Part shown: positions 8,736-16,327 of the stretch, one piece after another | Layout: every line of letters starts with the position of its first letter | Numbering within the stretch: the stretch's first letter is position 1 | Assembly: GCA_002359095.1 (NCBI GenBank) | Contig: DEQD01000033.1 | Location: 1 to 27,408 of the forward strand | From: Caryophanales bacterium UBA3375 | GTDB lineage: Bacteria; Bacillota_I; Bacilli_A; UBA3375 | Direction of reading: 5' to 3' | DNA length: 27,408 nt | Notes under the pieces: generated by a model | Seen by the model: the letters and a program-made list of their open reading frames with translations, nothing else | What the model was told of the DNA's origin: nothing | Databases searched by the model: none | Made by a program: the position numbers and the translations under genes

Positions 8736-9809
8736 CTATTTATTATTTATTTCTACTCCTAATTCCTTCAATTGAGATTCTATTTTTTTTCGTTTTTCTT
8801 CTTTCTTATCCGTTGATAAACTAGAATCATTATTTATATAATCTAAATATTTTAAATTAGCATAAATAGATAAGTTCTTATCATTTAAACTATAGGCTAT
8901 ATCTATTGCTTGTTCAAATTCTTCTTGACCAAGTAATACCCAATATTTTAATAACTCTATGTCACCATTAATACTAACTTGTGATAATAATTCTTCTTTA
9001 ATTTTATCTTCAAGTTTTTGAGTTATTATAACACTTCGAGCAATTACATATAACTCTTCTGTATTTGCCTTATTTATATTTATTTTTTTACTATTTGCTA
9101 TTACCTCGTTATAATTTTCGCTCACATATGCTGTATATAAATCGTTTTTTTGCATAATTTGCTTATTATTAAAGTATAAATATCCACTACAAACTAAAAG
9201 TAGTATTAATCCAACAAAAAGAATTGATTTTAATATTTTGTCTTTTTTTATTTTATTATTTTTTATTAATGAATAATCAGTATCAATAATATTATCTACT
9301 TTATTTAATAAAACTATTAATTTTTCTTGAATATCATCAATTGTATTCAAACCTAAAAATTCATTTGCTCCATTATTAAGAAGTAAATCATCTCCACCAT
9401 CAAGATAATCAAAATAACTATATTTTTGATCTAACAAATAACCAATTTCCGCTTTAATACAATTAATATAATCTATGTTTGTTTGTCCTTTTATATCTCT
9501 AATTAATATTAATGGTTGTAAATTATAATCGATATAAATATTATTAGGGTTTAAAGAAAAATCTAGAATATTATAAGAATTATATAATTTAATCAGATTA
9601 AACAAAACTATTAATTTTTCTTGATACGTTAAATGAATATTATTTAATAATCGTGATTGATCACAATTAAAATTAAAAATAACTTCATTATCATTAATAT
9701 CTATTTTTGTATCTAATAAATATTCATTCTTTTTTGTAAGTAAATTAATATCATTAATTGTTCGAGCCCTAAATTGACTTAAATTAATTACTATTTGATA
9801 ATTGTACAT
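8736..9809 (-). CDS. essB: EssB/YukC, T7SS pseudokinase membrane protein
   Basis: This 357-aa protein has a cytosolic N-terminal pseudokinase-like domain, one membrane helix at about residues 194-213, and an extracytoplasmic helical domain. The segment DFSLNPNNIYID (83-94) corresponds to the degenerate catalytic loop typical of EssB and YukC. EssB binds EssC and forms part of the membrane core. At 357 residues it is shorter than the about 440 aa of the well-known family members, mainly in the C-terminal domain. It overlaps esaB by 26 bases, with GGGAG about 9 bases before the ATG. Confidence 0.92.
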   Translation of the reverse strand: MYNYQIVINLSQFRARTINDINLLTKKNEYLLDTKIDINDNEVIFNFNCDQSRLLNNIHLTYQEKLIVLFNLIKLYNSYNILDFSLNPNNIYIDYNLQPLILIRDIKGQTNIDYINCIKAEIGYLLDQKYSYFDYLDGGDDLLLNNGANEFLGLNTIDDIQEKLIVLLNKVDNIIDTDYSLIKNNKIKKDKILKSILFVGLILLLVCSGYLYFNNKQIMQKNDLYTAYVSENYNEVIANSKKININKANTEELYVIARSVIITQKLEDKIKEELLSQVSINGDIELLKYWVLLGQEEFEQAIDIAYSLNDKNLSIYANLKYLDYINNDSSLSTDKKEEKRKKIESQLKELGVEINNK

Positions 9810-10023
9810 ATAAATTATCTCCCGTTAATATTTGTGCTTGTTTAAAAGTTAAATTAGACATTAATTTTTCTTGATTTCTCGTTGAATAAATTGTTATATT
9901 GTTATCTCCATAATTAAATGCATTATTAATAATTGTATCAATTGTATTTCTAATAGTTAATTCATTATCAAAAGAAAAAATTTTTTGTTGATTGTTAATA
10001 GTAATACTTACTTTGATCATCAT
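9784..10023 (-). CDS. esaB: EsaB/YukD, ubiquitin-like T7SS protein
   Basis: This 79-aa cytosolic protein has the pattern of the YukD/EsaB ubiquitin-like fold: MMIKVSITINNQQ, then a helix, then strands ending DNLYVQL. In the family it is a small regulatory or assembly component without ubiquitin-type conjugation. The ATG at 10023 has AAGGAG six bases upstream; a second ATG follows immediately. It overlaps the end of essA and the start of essB, in the core gene order essA-esaB-essB-essC also seen in staphylococci. Confidence 0.9.
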   Translation of the reverse strand: MMIKVSITINNQQKIFSFDNELTIRNTIDTIINNAFNYGDNNITIYSTRNQEKLMSNLTFKQAQILTGDNLYVQLSNSN

Positions 10024-10390
10024 TTTTTCTCCTTTTGTTAATGTAATATTGGTTTGTTATAAATACAACCATAAACAATATAAAAATTATAATCAAAATC
10101 AATAATAAATAATTATAATTTTTAATTTCTTTAACTTGTTCTTCTTTTATTCGTATCTGTTGATTATTAAAATCAAAATTATCATTCCAATCTATTGTAT
10201 AAATATTATTACTATTATTACCTACCACGTTTATCTTATAAATAGTTTCTTGATTACTAAATAGTGGATAAGATGTTAAGCTAGTTACATCATTACCATA
10301 ATTGAATTTATTATTATCAATATCAATTACTGAAGCTGAAATAGATTGTGTTAAGATTAACAATAAAATTACTCTAACTAATACTTTCAT
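9995..10390 (-). CDS. essA: EssA, T7SS membrane protein
   Basis: This 131-aa protein has an N-terminal signal/anchor (residues 2-19), an extracytoplasmic loop of about 70 residues, and one membrane helix (about 94-112) followed by a basic cytosolic tail. This is the EssA topology. Sequence conservation in EssA is low, so the call rests on topology plus its place before esaB, essB and essC. It is the first gene of the T7SS operon. A GAGAGG ribosome binding site precedes the ATG at 10390. Confidence 0.85.
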   Translation of the reverse strand: MKVLVRVILLLILTQSISASVIDIDNNKFNYGNDVTSLTSYPLFSNQETIYKINVVGNNSNNIYTIDWNDNFDFNNQQIRIKEEQVKEIKNYNYLLLILIIIFILFMVVFITNQYYINKRRKNDDQSKYYY

Positions 10391-10410
10391 TTCCTCTCCG
10401 AGTATATTTT

Positions 10411-10437
10411 ATAATAATAATAATAATAATAATAATA
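10411..10437. repeat. ATA trinucleotide repeat, nine copies, in the T7SS leader
   Basis: Nine uninterrupted ATA units (TAT on the transcribed minus strand) lie 21 bases before the essA start codon. They overlap the best candidate -10 and transcription start. Slippage here could change promoter spacing or leader length. Confidence 0.9.
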
Positions 10438-10464
10438 TAAATTTTAACCTCGGTTATTAATCAA
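10434..10464 (-). promoter_or_regulatory. Weak candidate promoter for the T7SS operon
   Basis: On the minus strand TTGATT (10464-10459) and TATATT (10439-10434) are separated by 19 bases, upstream of essA. The -10 box merges with the ATA repeat. The spacing is longer than ideal, so this is tentative. Confidence 0.3.
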
Positions 10465-10675
10465 CTTTTATAAAACATATTATGTACTCCCTCCCAAATA
10501 ATATCCTTCAAAACCACTCTTATTCATATTTTTCTTCATACTTTCCATAAATATCAATAAAGTACTGATTATAGACTTAATAATGGTCATAAAATGATGA
10601 TGATAATCCAGAAGATGCACCTATTACTATAGCATCACTTCATTAATTCTTTTTACTAATTCTTTAATTTTCCAT
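10441..10675 (-). pseudogene. Decayed sirtuin (SIR2-like) N-terminal remnant
   Basis: An ATG with a GAGGG ribosome binding site begins a frame that breaks almost at once. Combining frames gives KELVKRINE, then SDAIVIGASSGLSSS, then YFIDIYGKYEEKY, then SGFEGYYLGG. The order and content resemble the start of Firmicutes sirtuins (helix, DAIVIGAGAGLS NAD-binding motif, FxDxYGxxD, then a Gly-rich segment). Stops and frame changes separate every piece, and nothing of the rest of a sirtuin follows. The identification comes from short motifs and is uncertain. It sits directly upstream of the T7SS operon. Confidence 0.45.
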
Positions 10676-10764
10676 TATCCCTCAATTTTATTAATAAATT
10701 TAATAGACTTAAACTTTATATAGTATAATAAATATATATTAACTTTATAACATAGAAAGGAATT

Positions 10765-10788
10765 ATACTTCAATATTTATTGAAGTAT
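10765..10788. promoter_or_regulatory. 10-bp inverted repeat between ribosome binding site and start codon
   Basis: ATACTTCAAT and ATTGAAGTAT flank a 4-base loop. Upstream lie GAAAGGA (10755-10761) and a TATAAT box (10724-10729, plus strand, no clear -35). Downstream is the ATG at 10793. The hairpin could act as an operator, or bring a distant Shine-Dalgarno close to the start codon. Confidence 0.45.
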
Positions 10789-10792
10789 TAAT

Positions 10793-10903
10793 ATGGTTAA
10801 AAAGAAGGATAAAATATTTATAGAACTATTAGGTCCAATCAAAATAAAGATAATTAATTACTTAACTAAATTAACTACTTATGAAGAAAAAACAAATAAT
10901 TAA
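10793..10903 (+). CDS. Possible 36-aa basic peptide upstream of a membrane protein
   Basis: This short frame (MVKKKDKIFIELLGP...) has 36 codons, many of them lysine or isoleucine, and overlaps the next gene by 23 bases. The following gene has no good ribosome binding site of its own, so this frame could deliver ribosomes to it. GAAAGGA lies 31 bases upstream but is separated by the inverted repeat. I recognise no family. In such AT-rich DNA a 36-codon frame can occur by chance. Confidence 0.35.
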   Translation: MVKKKDKIFIELLGPIKIKIINYLTKLTTYEEKTNN

Positions 10904-11240
10904 ATTATATAATAAATATTCATGGATCATTAACTTAATATTTGCACTAATACTGTTTTCTAAATTATATATCGAACATTTTAAAATTAACACATATACT
11001 ATTAGTGTATTTACTAGTTTAATTCTATATATATTTTATGCCATTGATATAAGACAAACACATAATAAAAAAGTTAAGTTTCATATTATTATTGCTAAGA
11101 TTGAAATAATATTATTCCATCTATTTACAATATTTGTTCATGAACACCAAGTTATTTATTTTATCTTCTATATTATATTTTTATCTATCTCTCTTATTTA
11201 TATGCATATTAATAAGACTAAACAAAAAACAAACGATTAA
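10881..11240 (+). CDS. Small four-helix membrane protein, unrecognised
   Basis: This 119-aa protein has a basic N-terminus (MKKKQ) and about four hydrophobic helices (residues 15-28, 37-55, 65-88, 90-108). The charge pattern fits a polytopic inner membrane protein. I recognise no family and see no catalytic motif. It is, with the 36-codon frame before it, the only plus-strand gene of the window. Its stop codon lies in the loop of the shared terminator at 11221-11257. The start lacks a clear ribosome binding site, so expression may depend on coupling to the upstream frame. It is intact although both neighbours are pseudogenes. Confidence 0.6.
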   Translation: MKKKQIIKLYNKYSWIINLIFALILFSKLYIEHFKINTYTISVFTSLILYIFYAIDIRQTHNKKVKFHIIIAKIEIILFHLFTIFVHEHQVIYFIFYIIFLSISLIYMHINKTKQKTND

Positions 11241-11257
11241 TTCGTTTGTTTTTTGTT
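11221..11257. terminator. Bidirectional terminator between convergent genes
   Basis: A perfect 15-bp stem (AACAAAAAACAAACG and its complement) has a 7-base loop and A/T runs on both sides. It serves the plus-strand membrane protein and the minus-strand DUF2798 pseudogene. Both stop codons fall in the loop region. Confidence 0.8.
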
Positions 11258-11705
11258 AAAGATCAAATTAAATAAACTTCTTACTAATGATCCTATAAAA
11301 ATAATTGTAAACATAATGCCATTGGAAAATTTAGAACTGTTATTTGAATCCATGTATAATCATATTCATTCCATCATTATGATGAATTAATGTAGCAACC
11401 AAACTCATTAATGGACACATTAAACAAACAATCATACAAGACATAAAAATAGTAATAAATATCGGTTGTGTATTTTTACCATCAAGTGTTTTAAATGTAA
11501 TCTTTGTTGCTAATTTTTCTACAAATAATTCTTCTAAAATAAATGCTATAATTCCCATTATTGATAATTCATATAATGTGATTAAAAAGATTTGATTGTT
11601 TAACCCTCCTTGAGCTAAAGCTATATTATAAACAACCATCCCATATACCATTACTATTACCATCATAATTGCAAAAGTAATTAGTTCTGTTTTATTTTTA
11701 AACAT
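11237..11705 (-). pseudogene. DUF2798-type membrane protein, broken by two frameshifts
   Basis: The first 121 codons are intact from the ATG at 11705 (AAAGGA ribosome binding site) and give the membrane-helix pattern of DUF2798 (MVYGMVVYN...; PLMSLVATLIHH). The frame then stops after HGFK. The expected C-terminus continues in the next frames: ITVLNFPMALCLQLF, then IGSLVRSLFNLIF, ending at the shared terminator. One base missing from the A-run near 11345 and one from the T-run near 11295 restore a single frame. The family is usually two similar membrane-helix pairs of unknown function. The 121-aa truncated product may still be made. Confidence 0.75.
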
Positions 11706-11847
11706 AACATCCTTTCTATTATGTATTAAAAACTGTGTTATTCTACATTTAAAATGTTACGTTTCCAATAAAACCATTTTTAATAGCATACTCTTATATC
11801 ATACCAATTATGATAATATATTACTATCAACTAATTCATGATTTAAA

Positions 11848-11893
11848 AGTGTATGATTGATTTGATTCTTTTAGAATCAAATTATCATGCACT
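11848..11893. terminator. Long imperfect hairpin after the nucleotidase pseudogene, terminator-like
   Basis: The arms AGTGTATGATTG-ATTTGATTCT and its near-complement pair over about 20 bp, with one mismatch and a bulge, around a TTT loop. On the minus strand it is followed by ACACTTTTAAAT, so it may terminate the nucleotidase transcript. The tail is weak. I see nothing else in 11706-11935. Confidence 0.45.
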
Positions 11894-11935
11894 CTTGGTA
11901 TTTAATTAATTTAATATTGTTATTATCAATTACCT

Positions 11936-13359
11936 CTATTTCTTTTTATCTAATAAATAATCAATTAAAACATCACTAAAGTCTACTTGTAATTCTTCTA
12001 CAAACTTCATATCTTTTACCATATCATAACCACCAGTACCAATAGCACGATAATTAGTAAGACATAAACTAAAAGTATCATCTTCTTTTATTTCTTCTCC
12101 ATTATAAGTCATACTTATTATTCTTTCTTCTTGTTGTTTAGAAATATCAGCTATGTAGTTTATCCATCAATCATTTCATAATTATACAATTCATTCTTAG
12201 GTTCTATCTTTTTAGGATTAATTTTGATTTCACCATCATCTAAAATAAAGAATGTTAAACTTTGTTCTAGATATTGTTTTAACACTCTCCCACTAACTTC
12301 ATATACTTTTAAAGTATTTGCATATGTGAAAGTGGCTAATACATCCCTTACTGTTATTTGTTTGTTAAAAACAATTGCTTCTATGCTTAAGCCACAACTA
12401 CTTAATTGTGTGTGTGCTTTATCTTTCATTACTTGATTAATAAAACTAAAGATTGGATGTTTATTAATGCGATCATTATATGGATCTTTAATTAAGAAAT
12501 CTCCATTTATAACTTTACAGATTGATTGGTCCAACCATAAACTAGTTTGATCTAACTCCATTTGAATTAAATCGTTTATTTTATCATCATTTGTATTTAT
12601 CTCACTAGCTTTAATAAGTTGTGGTATTTTAATTTTTTTCTATCAAATTCTATTACGATCATACTTTGTGCTTTATTAGTTGATTGTGTTACTACTACAC
12701 ATTAACAGTACTTACAATTTCTCGATGTTTGTGACCTGTAATTAGAATATCTAAATCAAAGTCTTCACAAAACTTATATCCTTGGTTTTCTCCGGTAGTT
12801 GAGGTATATATACTTCCTGTTTCTAAATCTTTTTCTATTCCACCATGATAAATACCAACCAATAAATCAACATCTTTACTTTTAGCCTCAGTTACTTTAT
12901 CTCTTAGTACTTGATAACTATCAAGTATTTCTATTCCTTGTAAGTGTTCTTTTTTCCCAAACAGTTACAAAATCAGTAGTAATACCAATTAGTGCTACTT
13001 TCATTTTATCATTAAATGTATGAATAGTTAACTCAGGTATATATTTATCAATACTTATATTTTGTGTTAAAATATTAGCATTAATATTATCAATGTAATA
13101 TTTTAAATTATCTTTTCCAAAATTAAAATCATGATTACAAAAATTATAATAATCATAACCAATATAATTGGCTACCTTGATTGCTGGATTATCAAATTTA
13201 TTATATTTAAAATAATAAGTCATAAGCGGTGTTCCTTGAAAGAAATCACCATTATCAATTACTATTGTATTTTCATCACGAATATCATTAATTACACTAA
13301 CTAAAGTCATCATTTGTATATTGACCATGCACATCTGTTGTAATGATTATTTTATTCAT
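11936..13359 (-). pseudogene. 5'-nucleotidase / 2',3'-cyclic-nucleotide phosphodiesterase, five frameshifts
   Basis: The start is an ATG at 13359 with AGAGGTAATAAA. Pieces in successive frames give the complete UshA/YfkN-type plan: the metal-binding DVHG, then VIDNGDFFQGTPL, FCNHDFNFGKD, GIYHGGIEKD and the ITGHKHREI motif of the metallophosphatase. After these come the C-terminal domain with YEMIDG|NYIADIS and LTNYRAIGTGGYDM. Frame changes lie near 13320, 12950, 12705, 12645 and 12170. At least three are explained by one lost base (A-runs at about 12950 and 12645, and GGAATAAAC reduced to GGATAAAC near 12170). No signal peptide is visible, so the ancestor was probably cytosolic. The spread of lesions makes a functional product very unlikely. 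Confidence 0.88.
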
Positions 13360-13443
13360 TTTATTACCTCTATATTTACAATTCATTTCAATTATAATCA
13401 ATTTTATCTTTCTATTGAAAGTAAATAATAAAATTTTTTAACA

Positions 13444-13484
13444 AAAAAGAAGTTAATTTTAGAATTTAAAATTAACTTCTTTTT
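13444..13484 (-). terminator. Strong terminator of the rmuC-hemW-degV operon
   Basis: A 17-bp perfect stem (13444-13460 with 13468-13484) and a 7-base loop begin 3 bases past the degV stop. On the minus strand the stem ends in CTTCTTTTTT. It could also work from the other side. Confidence 0.85.
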
Positions 13485-13486
13485 AC

Positions 13487-14404
13487 TTAGTCTAAATAAT
13501 AACTTTTATCGATCTGTTCATGGTACTCATAAGGTATTGTATAACCAAATGCTATAGTTCCAGGACCAATGTGAACTCCAATTACTGATCCAAATGAAGA
13601 ATAAGGTAATTCAATTAATTCAGTATTAGCATTTTCTTTTAACATCTCTGTAGATTGTAATAAATCTGTTTCATTAAATAAATCACCAGCACTAAAATAC
13701 ATCGGTGTAGTTACACTAGCACTATCTTTACTAAAGATATCTACAATTGCTTTAATTGCTTTCTTTCTAGAGATATGTTTAGAGTGTTCTAATAATTTCC
13801 CTGCTGGAATATGAATAATTGGTTTAATCCGTAATGCATTACCAACATTAGCAATAGTTGTAGGAATTCTTCCACCATAAGCTAGATATTTTAAATCATC
13901 AACAAGTAAGAAAATACGCATAACTTGAGCATGCCAATCAATAATTTCTTGAATATCTTCTTTACTTAATTCACCACGACGATCAACTTCTCTTAAGATA
14001 TCACATAACACAATCCCACTACCTTGAGCATCAGATTTAGAATCAAATACTAATATTTCAACATCATTATATTCCATAAACATGTTAGCTGCAGCTTGAG
14101 CTCCTTGTAGTGTTCCTGAAATCTCGACGCTAATAGTTAGCACAATTATACGTTCATAACCTTCTTTTTTTAACTCACTAAATACACTAATCCAAGCATC
14201 TGTAGCCGGTTGACTAGTTTTAGGAAGTTCTTTAGTAGCATCAATCCGGTCAAAAATTTCTTTAGTTTGTGCTAAATTATATTGATCTTCTTTATAAGTT
14301 TTATCATTAAAATTAATCATTAAAGGAACTTGTTTAATATTATATTTTTCAACAATAGCTTTATTCATATAAAATGTTGAATCAGTAACAAAAACAGTTT
14401 TCAT
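13487..14404 (-). CDS. DegV family fatty-acid-binding protein, copy 1
   Basis: This 305-aa protein has the DegV fold: MKTVFVTDSTFY at the N-terminus, the conserved KTSQPAT motif near residue 65, ISGTLQGA for the fatty-acid head group, KYLAYGGRI in the middle, and a C-terminal domain with HIGPGTIAFGY. DegV (FakB-type) proteins bind fatty acids for phosphorylation by FakA, which is not in the window. I start at the ATG at 14404, which has AAAGGAGG 8 bases upstream; the frame extends 16 codons further but without support. It is last in an operon, one base after a second DegV gene. Confidence 0.92.
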   Translation of the reverse strand: MKTVFVTDSTFYMNKAIVEKYNIKQVPLMINFNDKTYKEDQYNLAQTKEIFDRIDATKELPKTSQPATDAWISVFSELKKEGYERIIVLTISVEISGTLQGAQAAANMFMEYNDVEILVFDSKSDAQGSGIVLCDILREVDRRGELSKEDIQEIIDWHAQVMRIFLLVDDLKYLAYGGRIPTTIANVGNALRIKPIIHIPAGKLLEHSKHISRKKAIKAIVDIFSKDSASVTTPMYFSAGDLFNETDLLQSTEMLKENANTELIELPYSSFGSVIGVHIGPGTIAFGYTIPYEYHEQIDKSYYLD

Positions 14405-14405
14405 A

Positions 14406-15245
14406 CTAAAAACCTCCTTTATAGAAACATACACCAAACGTATTTGGTCCAAAGTGAGTAGGAGCTACTATATCTTCACTCTCACCAACAATAACTTCTA
14501 AACCTTTTGATGTTAAAAAATTAATAACTTGATCACATGTTTTTTGATCAACTAGGTATTGACCAAAATATATTTTTGTAAATCCATTCTCATCAATGTA
14601 GTTATCTAAAAACTTAAGAATAGATGCTATTCCTCTACCTTTACCTACTACATCTGCTTTACCATCTTTTACTTGTAAAAAGATTTTCATATTAAGAGCA
14701 GCACCAAGTAGTGCTTGAACTCCATTAATTCGCCCACTATGTTTTAAGTATTTAAAACTAGCAGGGAATAAGAATGTTTGAGAAGTAGCTACGACTTCAT
14801 CAATTGCACTATTAATTTCATCAATTGATTTATTTAATTCAATTCCATCAATAATTGTCTCAATTACTGCTGTTTCAGATAATGTAATACTTTCTGCTTC
14901 AATAACTCTTACTTTATCACTAGCATTAGCATCTTCTGATGCTAGTCTAAAGTTTTGAGCAATCCCTGATAAACCATTGTTAATTGAAACAATATAAATG
15001 AAGTCATATTCTGATAACATTGGTGTTAGTGTATCAGCTATTTCTTGTGTACTTGGTTGTGAAGTGCGTGGAATATCTCTACTTTTTTCAACAACATTAA
15101 AATACTCTTCTAAACTAATATCTCCATAGATAAATTCTTTATCATCAACGCGAGCCATAAGCGAGATAAATTTAATATCATTAAATTTATCAATCTTAGG
15201 CGTCATCATTGCACTATAACACGCTAGAATACCTATTCTTGCCAT
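14406..15245 (-). CDS. DegV family fatty-acid-binding protein, copy 2
   Basis: This 279-aa DegV protein has the RTSQPST motif (near residue 60), the NGLSGIAQN head-group loop, KYLKHSGRI and the C-terminal HFGPNTFGVCFY. It is only distantly similar to its neighbour, so the tandem is an old duplication, probably with different acyl preferences (inference from the FakB1/FakB2 precedent). Its start (GGAGG 5 bases upstream) overlaps the last codons of hemW by 13 bases. Confidence 0.92.
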   Translation of the reverse strand: MARIGILACYSAMMTPKIDKFNDIKFISLMARVDDKEFIYGDISLEEYFNVVEKSRDIPRTSQPSTQEIADTLTPMLSEYDFIYIVSINNGLSGIAQNFRLASEDANASDKVRVIEAESITLSETAVIETIIDGIELNKSIDEINSAIDEVVATSQTFLFPASFKYLKHSGRINGVQALLGAALNMKIFLQVKDGKADVVGKGRGIASILKFLDNYIDENGFTKIYFGQYLVDQKTCDQVINFLTSKGLEVIVGESEDIVAPTHFGPNTFGVCFYKGGF

Positions 15246-16327
15246 GATTCCTCCAATTTTATTAGAATATTGATTATTATTTCATTACTAATGAAATAAT
15301 AATCTTCTTTAATTCTAATGTTTTTATCTATAATTTCAAATTGATTAATATCACTAATATAGTCTTTAACTAAATCATAATTAATTCCTCTACTAGTTCT
15401 TAATCCAAGCATAATGCTATAATATATTTTATCATAATTACTTAGTTGTTCATAATCCACTATAGGGTTATTTTTTTTAGTAATTGTTATTAAATAATCT
15501 TTATAGCTTCTAGTATTAGTATAACGATAATTTTTATAATAACTACTAGCAGATAAACCAATACCTACATACTCACTATTATCCCAATAACAAGAATTAT
15601 GTTTAGAAATATAGTCATTACTTCTAGACCAATTACTTATTTCATATTGATTAAAACCAAAGTTTTTTAATTTGTTTTGAATATATTTATATACTTGTGA
15701 TTCTTGATCTTCATCAAGATTATAGTAGTCTTGGTTTCCAAGTCTAGTATGATCTTCAACTATTAAACTATATACAGATATATGTTTAATAGAAGTGTAT
15801 CTATTGACTAATTCAATTGCTTTATCTATATCTTCTAATGTTTGATTTTTTAAATTAAACATTAAATCAATACTAATATTATCAAAATAATTACTTGCTA
15901 TATCAAGAGCATGATATACATCTTGATCTTGATATTCTCTTCCTAATTGTTTTAGAATATCATTGTTAAGAGTTTGTATTCCCATACTTAATCTATTTAC
16001 ACCAATTTGGTGTAATGCTTTTGCATATTCATCAGTTATATCATCAGGATTAGCTTCAAAACTAAATTCGTAATTATCATTTAATTTAGTATATTTATTA
16101 ATAATATTTTTTAATATATTTAATTGATTAATATTAAGTGTTGATGGAGTACCACCACCAACATAAATAGTATCAAGATGAAATTCATCTTGATACAAAC
16201 TTAATTCTTGATCTAATAAATCTAAATATTCATCTATATTGTAGTGTTGAACATACTTTTTACAGAAGTCACAATAACTGCAAATATATTTACAAAACGG
16301 AATATGAATATATAAATGTTTAATCAC
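15233..16327 (-). CDS. hemW: HemW-like radical SAM protein (formerly HemN-like)
   Basis: This 364-aa protein begins MIKHLYIHIPFC and carries the radical SAM cysteines C12, C16 and C19 (CKYICSYC), with a further C22. The SAM-binding GGGTPS follows, and later the HSCYWDNSEYVGIG segment typical of HemW. HemW is a heme-binding chaperone thought to deliver heme to respiratory or other heme proteins; it is not the coproporphyrinogen oxidase. The start is GTG at 16327, with GGAG 7 bases upstream, overlapping the rmuC stop by 8 bases. It sits between rmuC and the degV pair in one operon. Confidence 0.9.
   Translation of the reverse strand: MIKHLYIHIPFCKYICSYCDFCKKYVQHYNIDEYLDLLDQELSLYQDEFHLDTIYVGGGTPSTLNINQLNILKNIINKYTKLNDNYEFSFEANPDDITDEYAKALHQIGVNRLSMGIQTLNNDILKQLGREYQDQDVYHALDIASNYFDNISIDLMFNLKNQTLEDIDKAIELVNRYTSIKHISVYSLIVEDHTRLGNQDYYNLDEDQESQVYKYIQNKLKNFGFNQYEISNWSRSNDYISKHNSCYWDNSEYVGIGLSASSYYKNYRYTNTRSYKDYLITITKKNNPIVDYEQLSNYDKIYYSIMLGLRTSRGINYDLVKDYISDINQFEIIDKNIRIKEDYYFISNEIIINILIKLEESWQE

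Noticed and set aside
10400..13400. Insertion sequence or phage as the cause of the decay patch
   Set aside because: I see no transposase, integrase, terminal inverted repeats or target duplication; the lesions are small indels in host-type genes.
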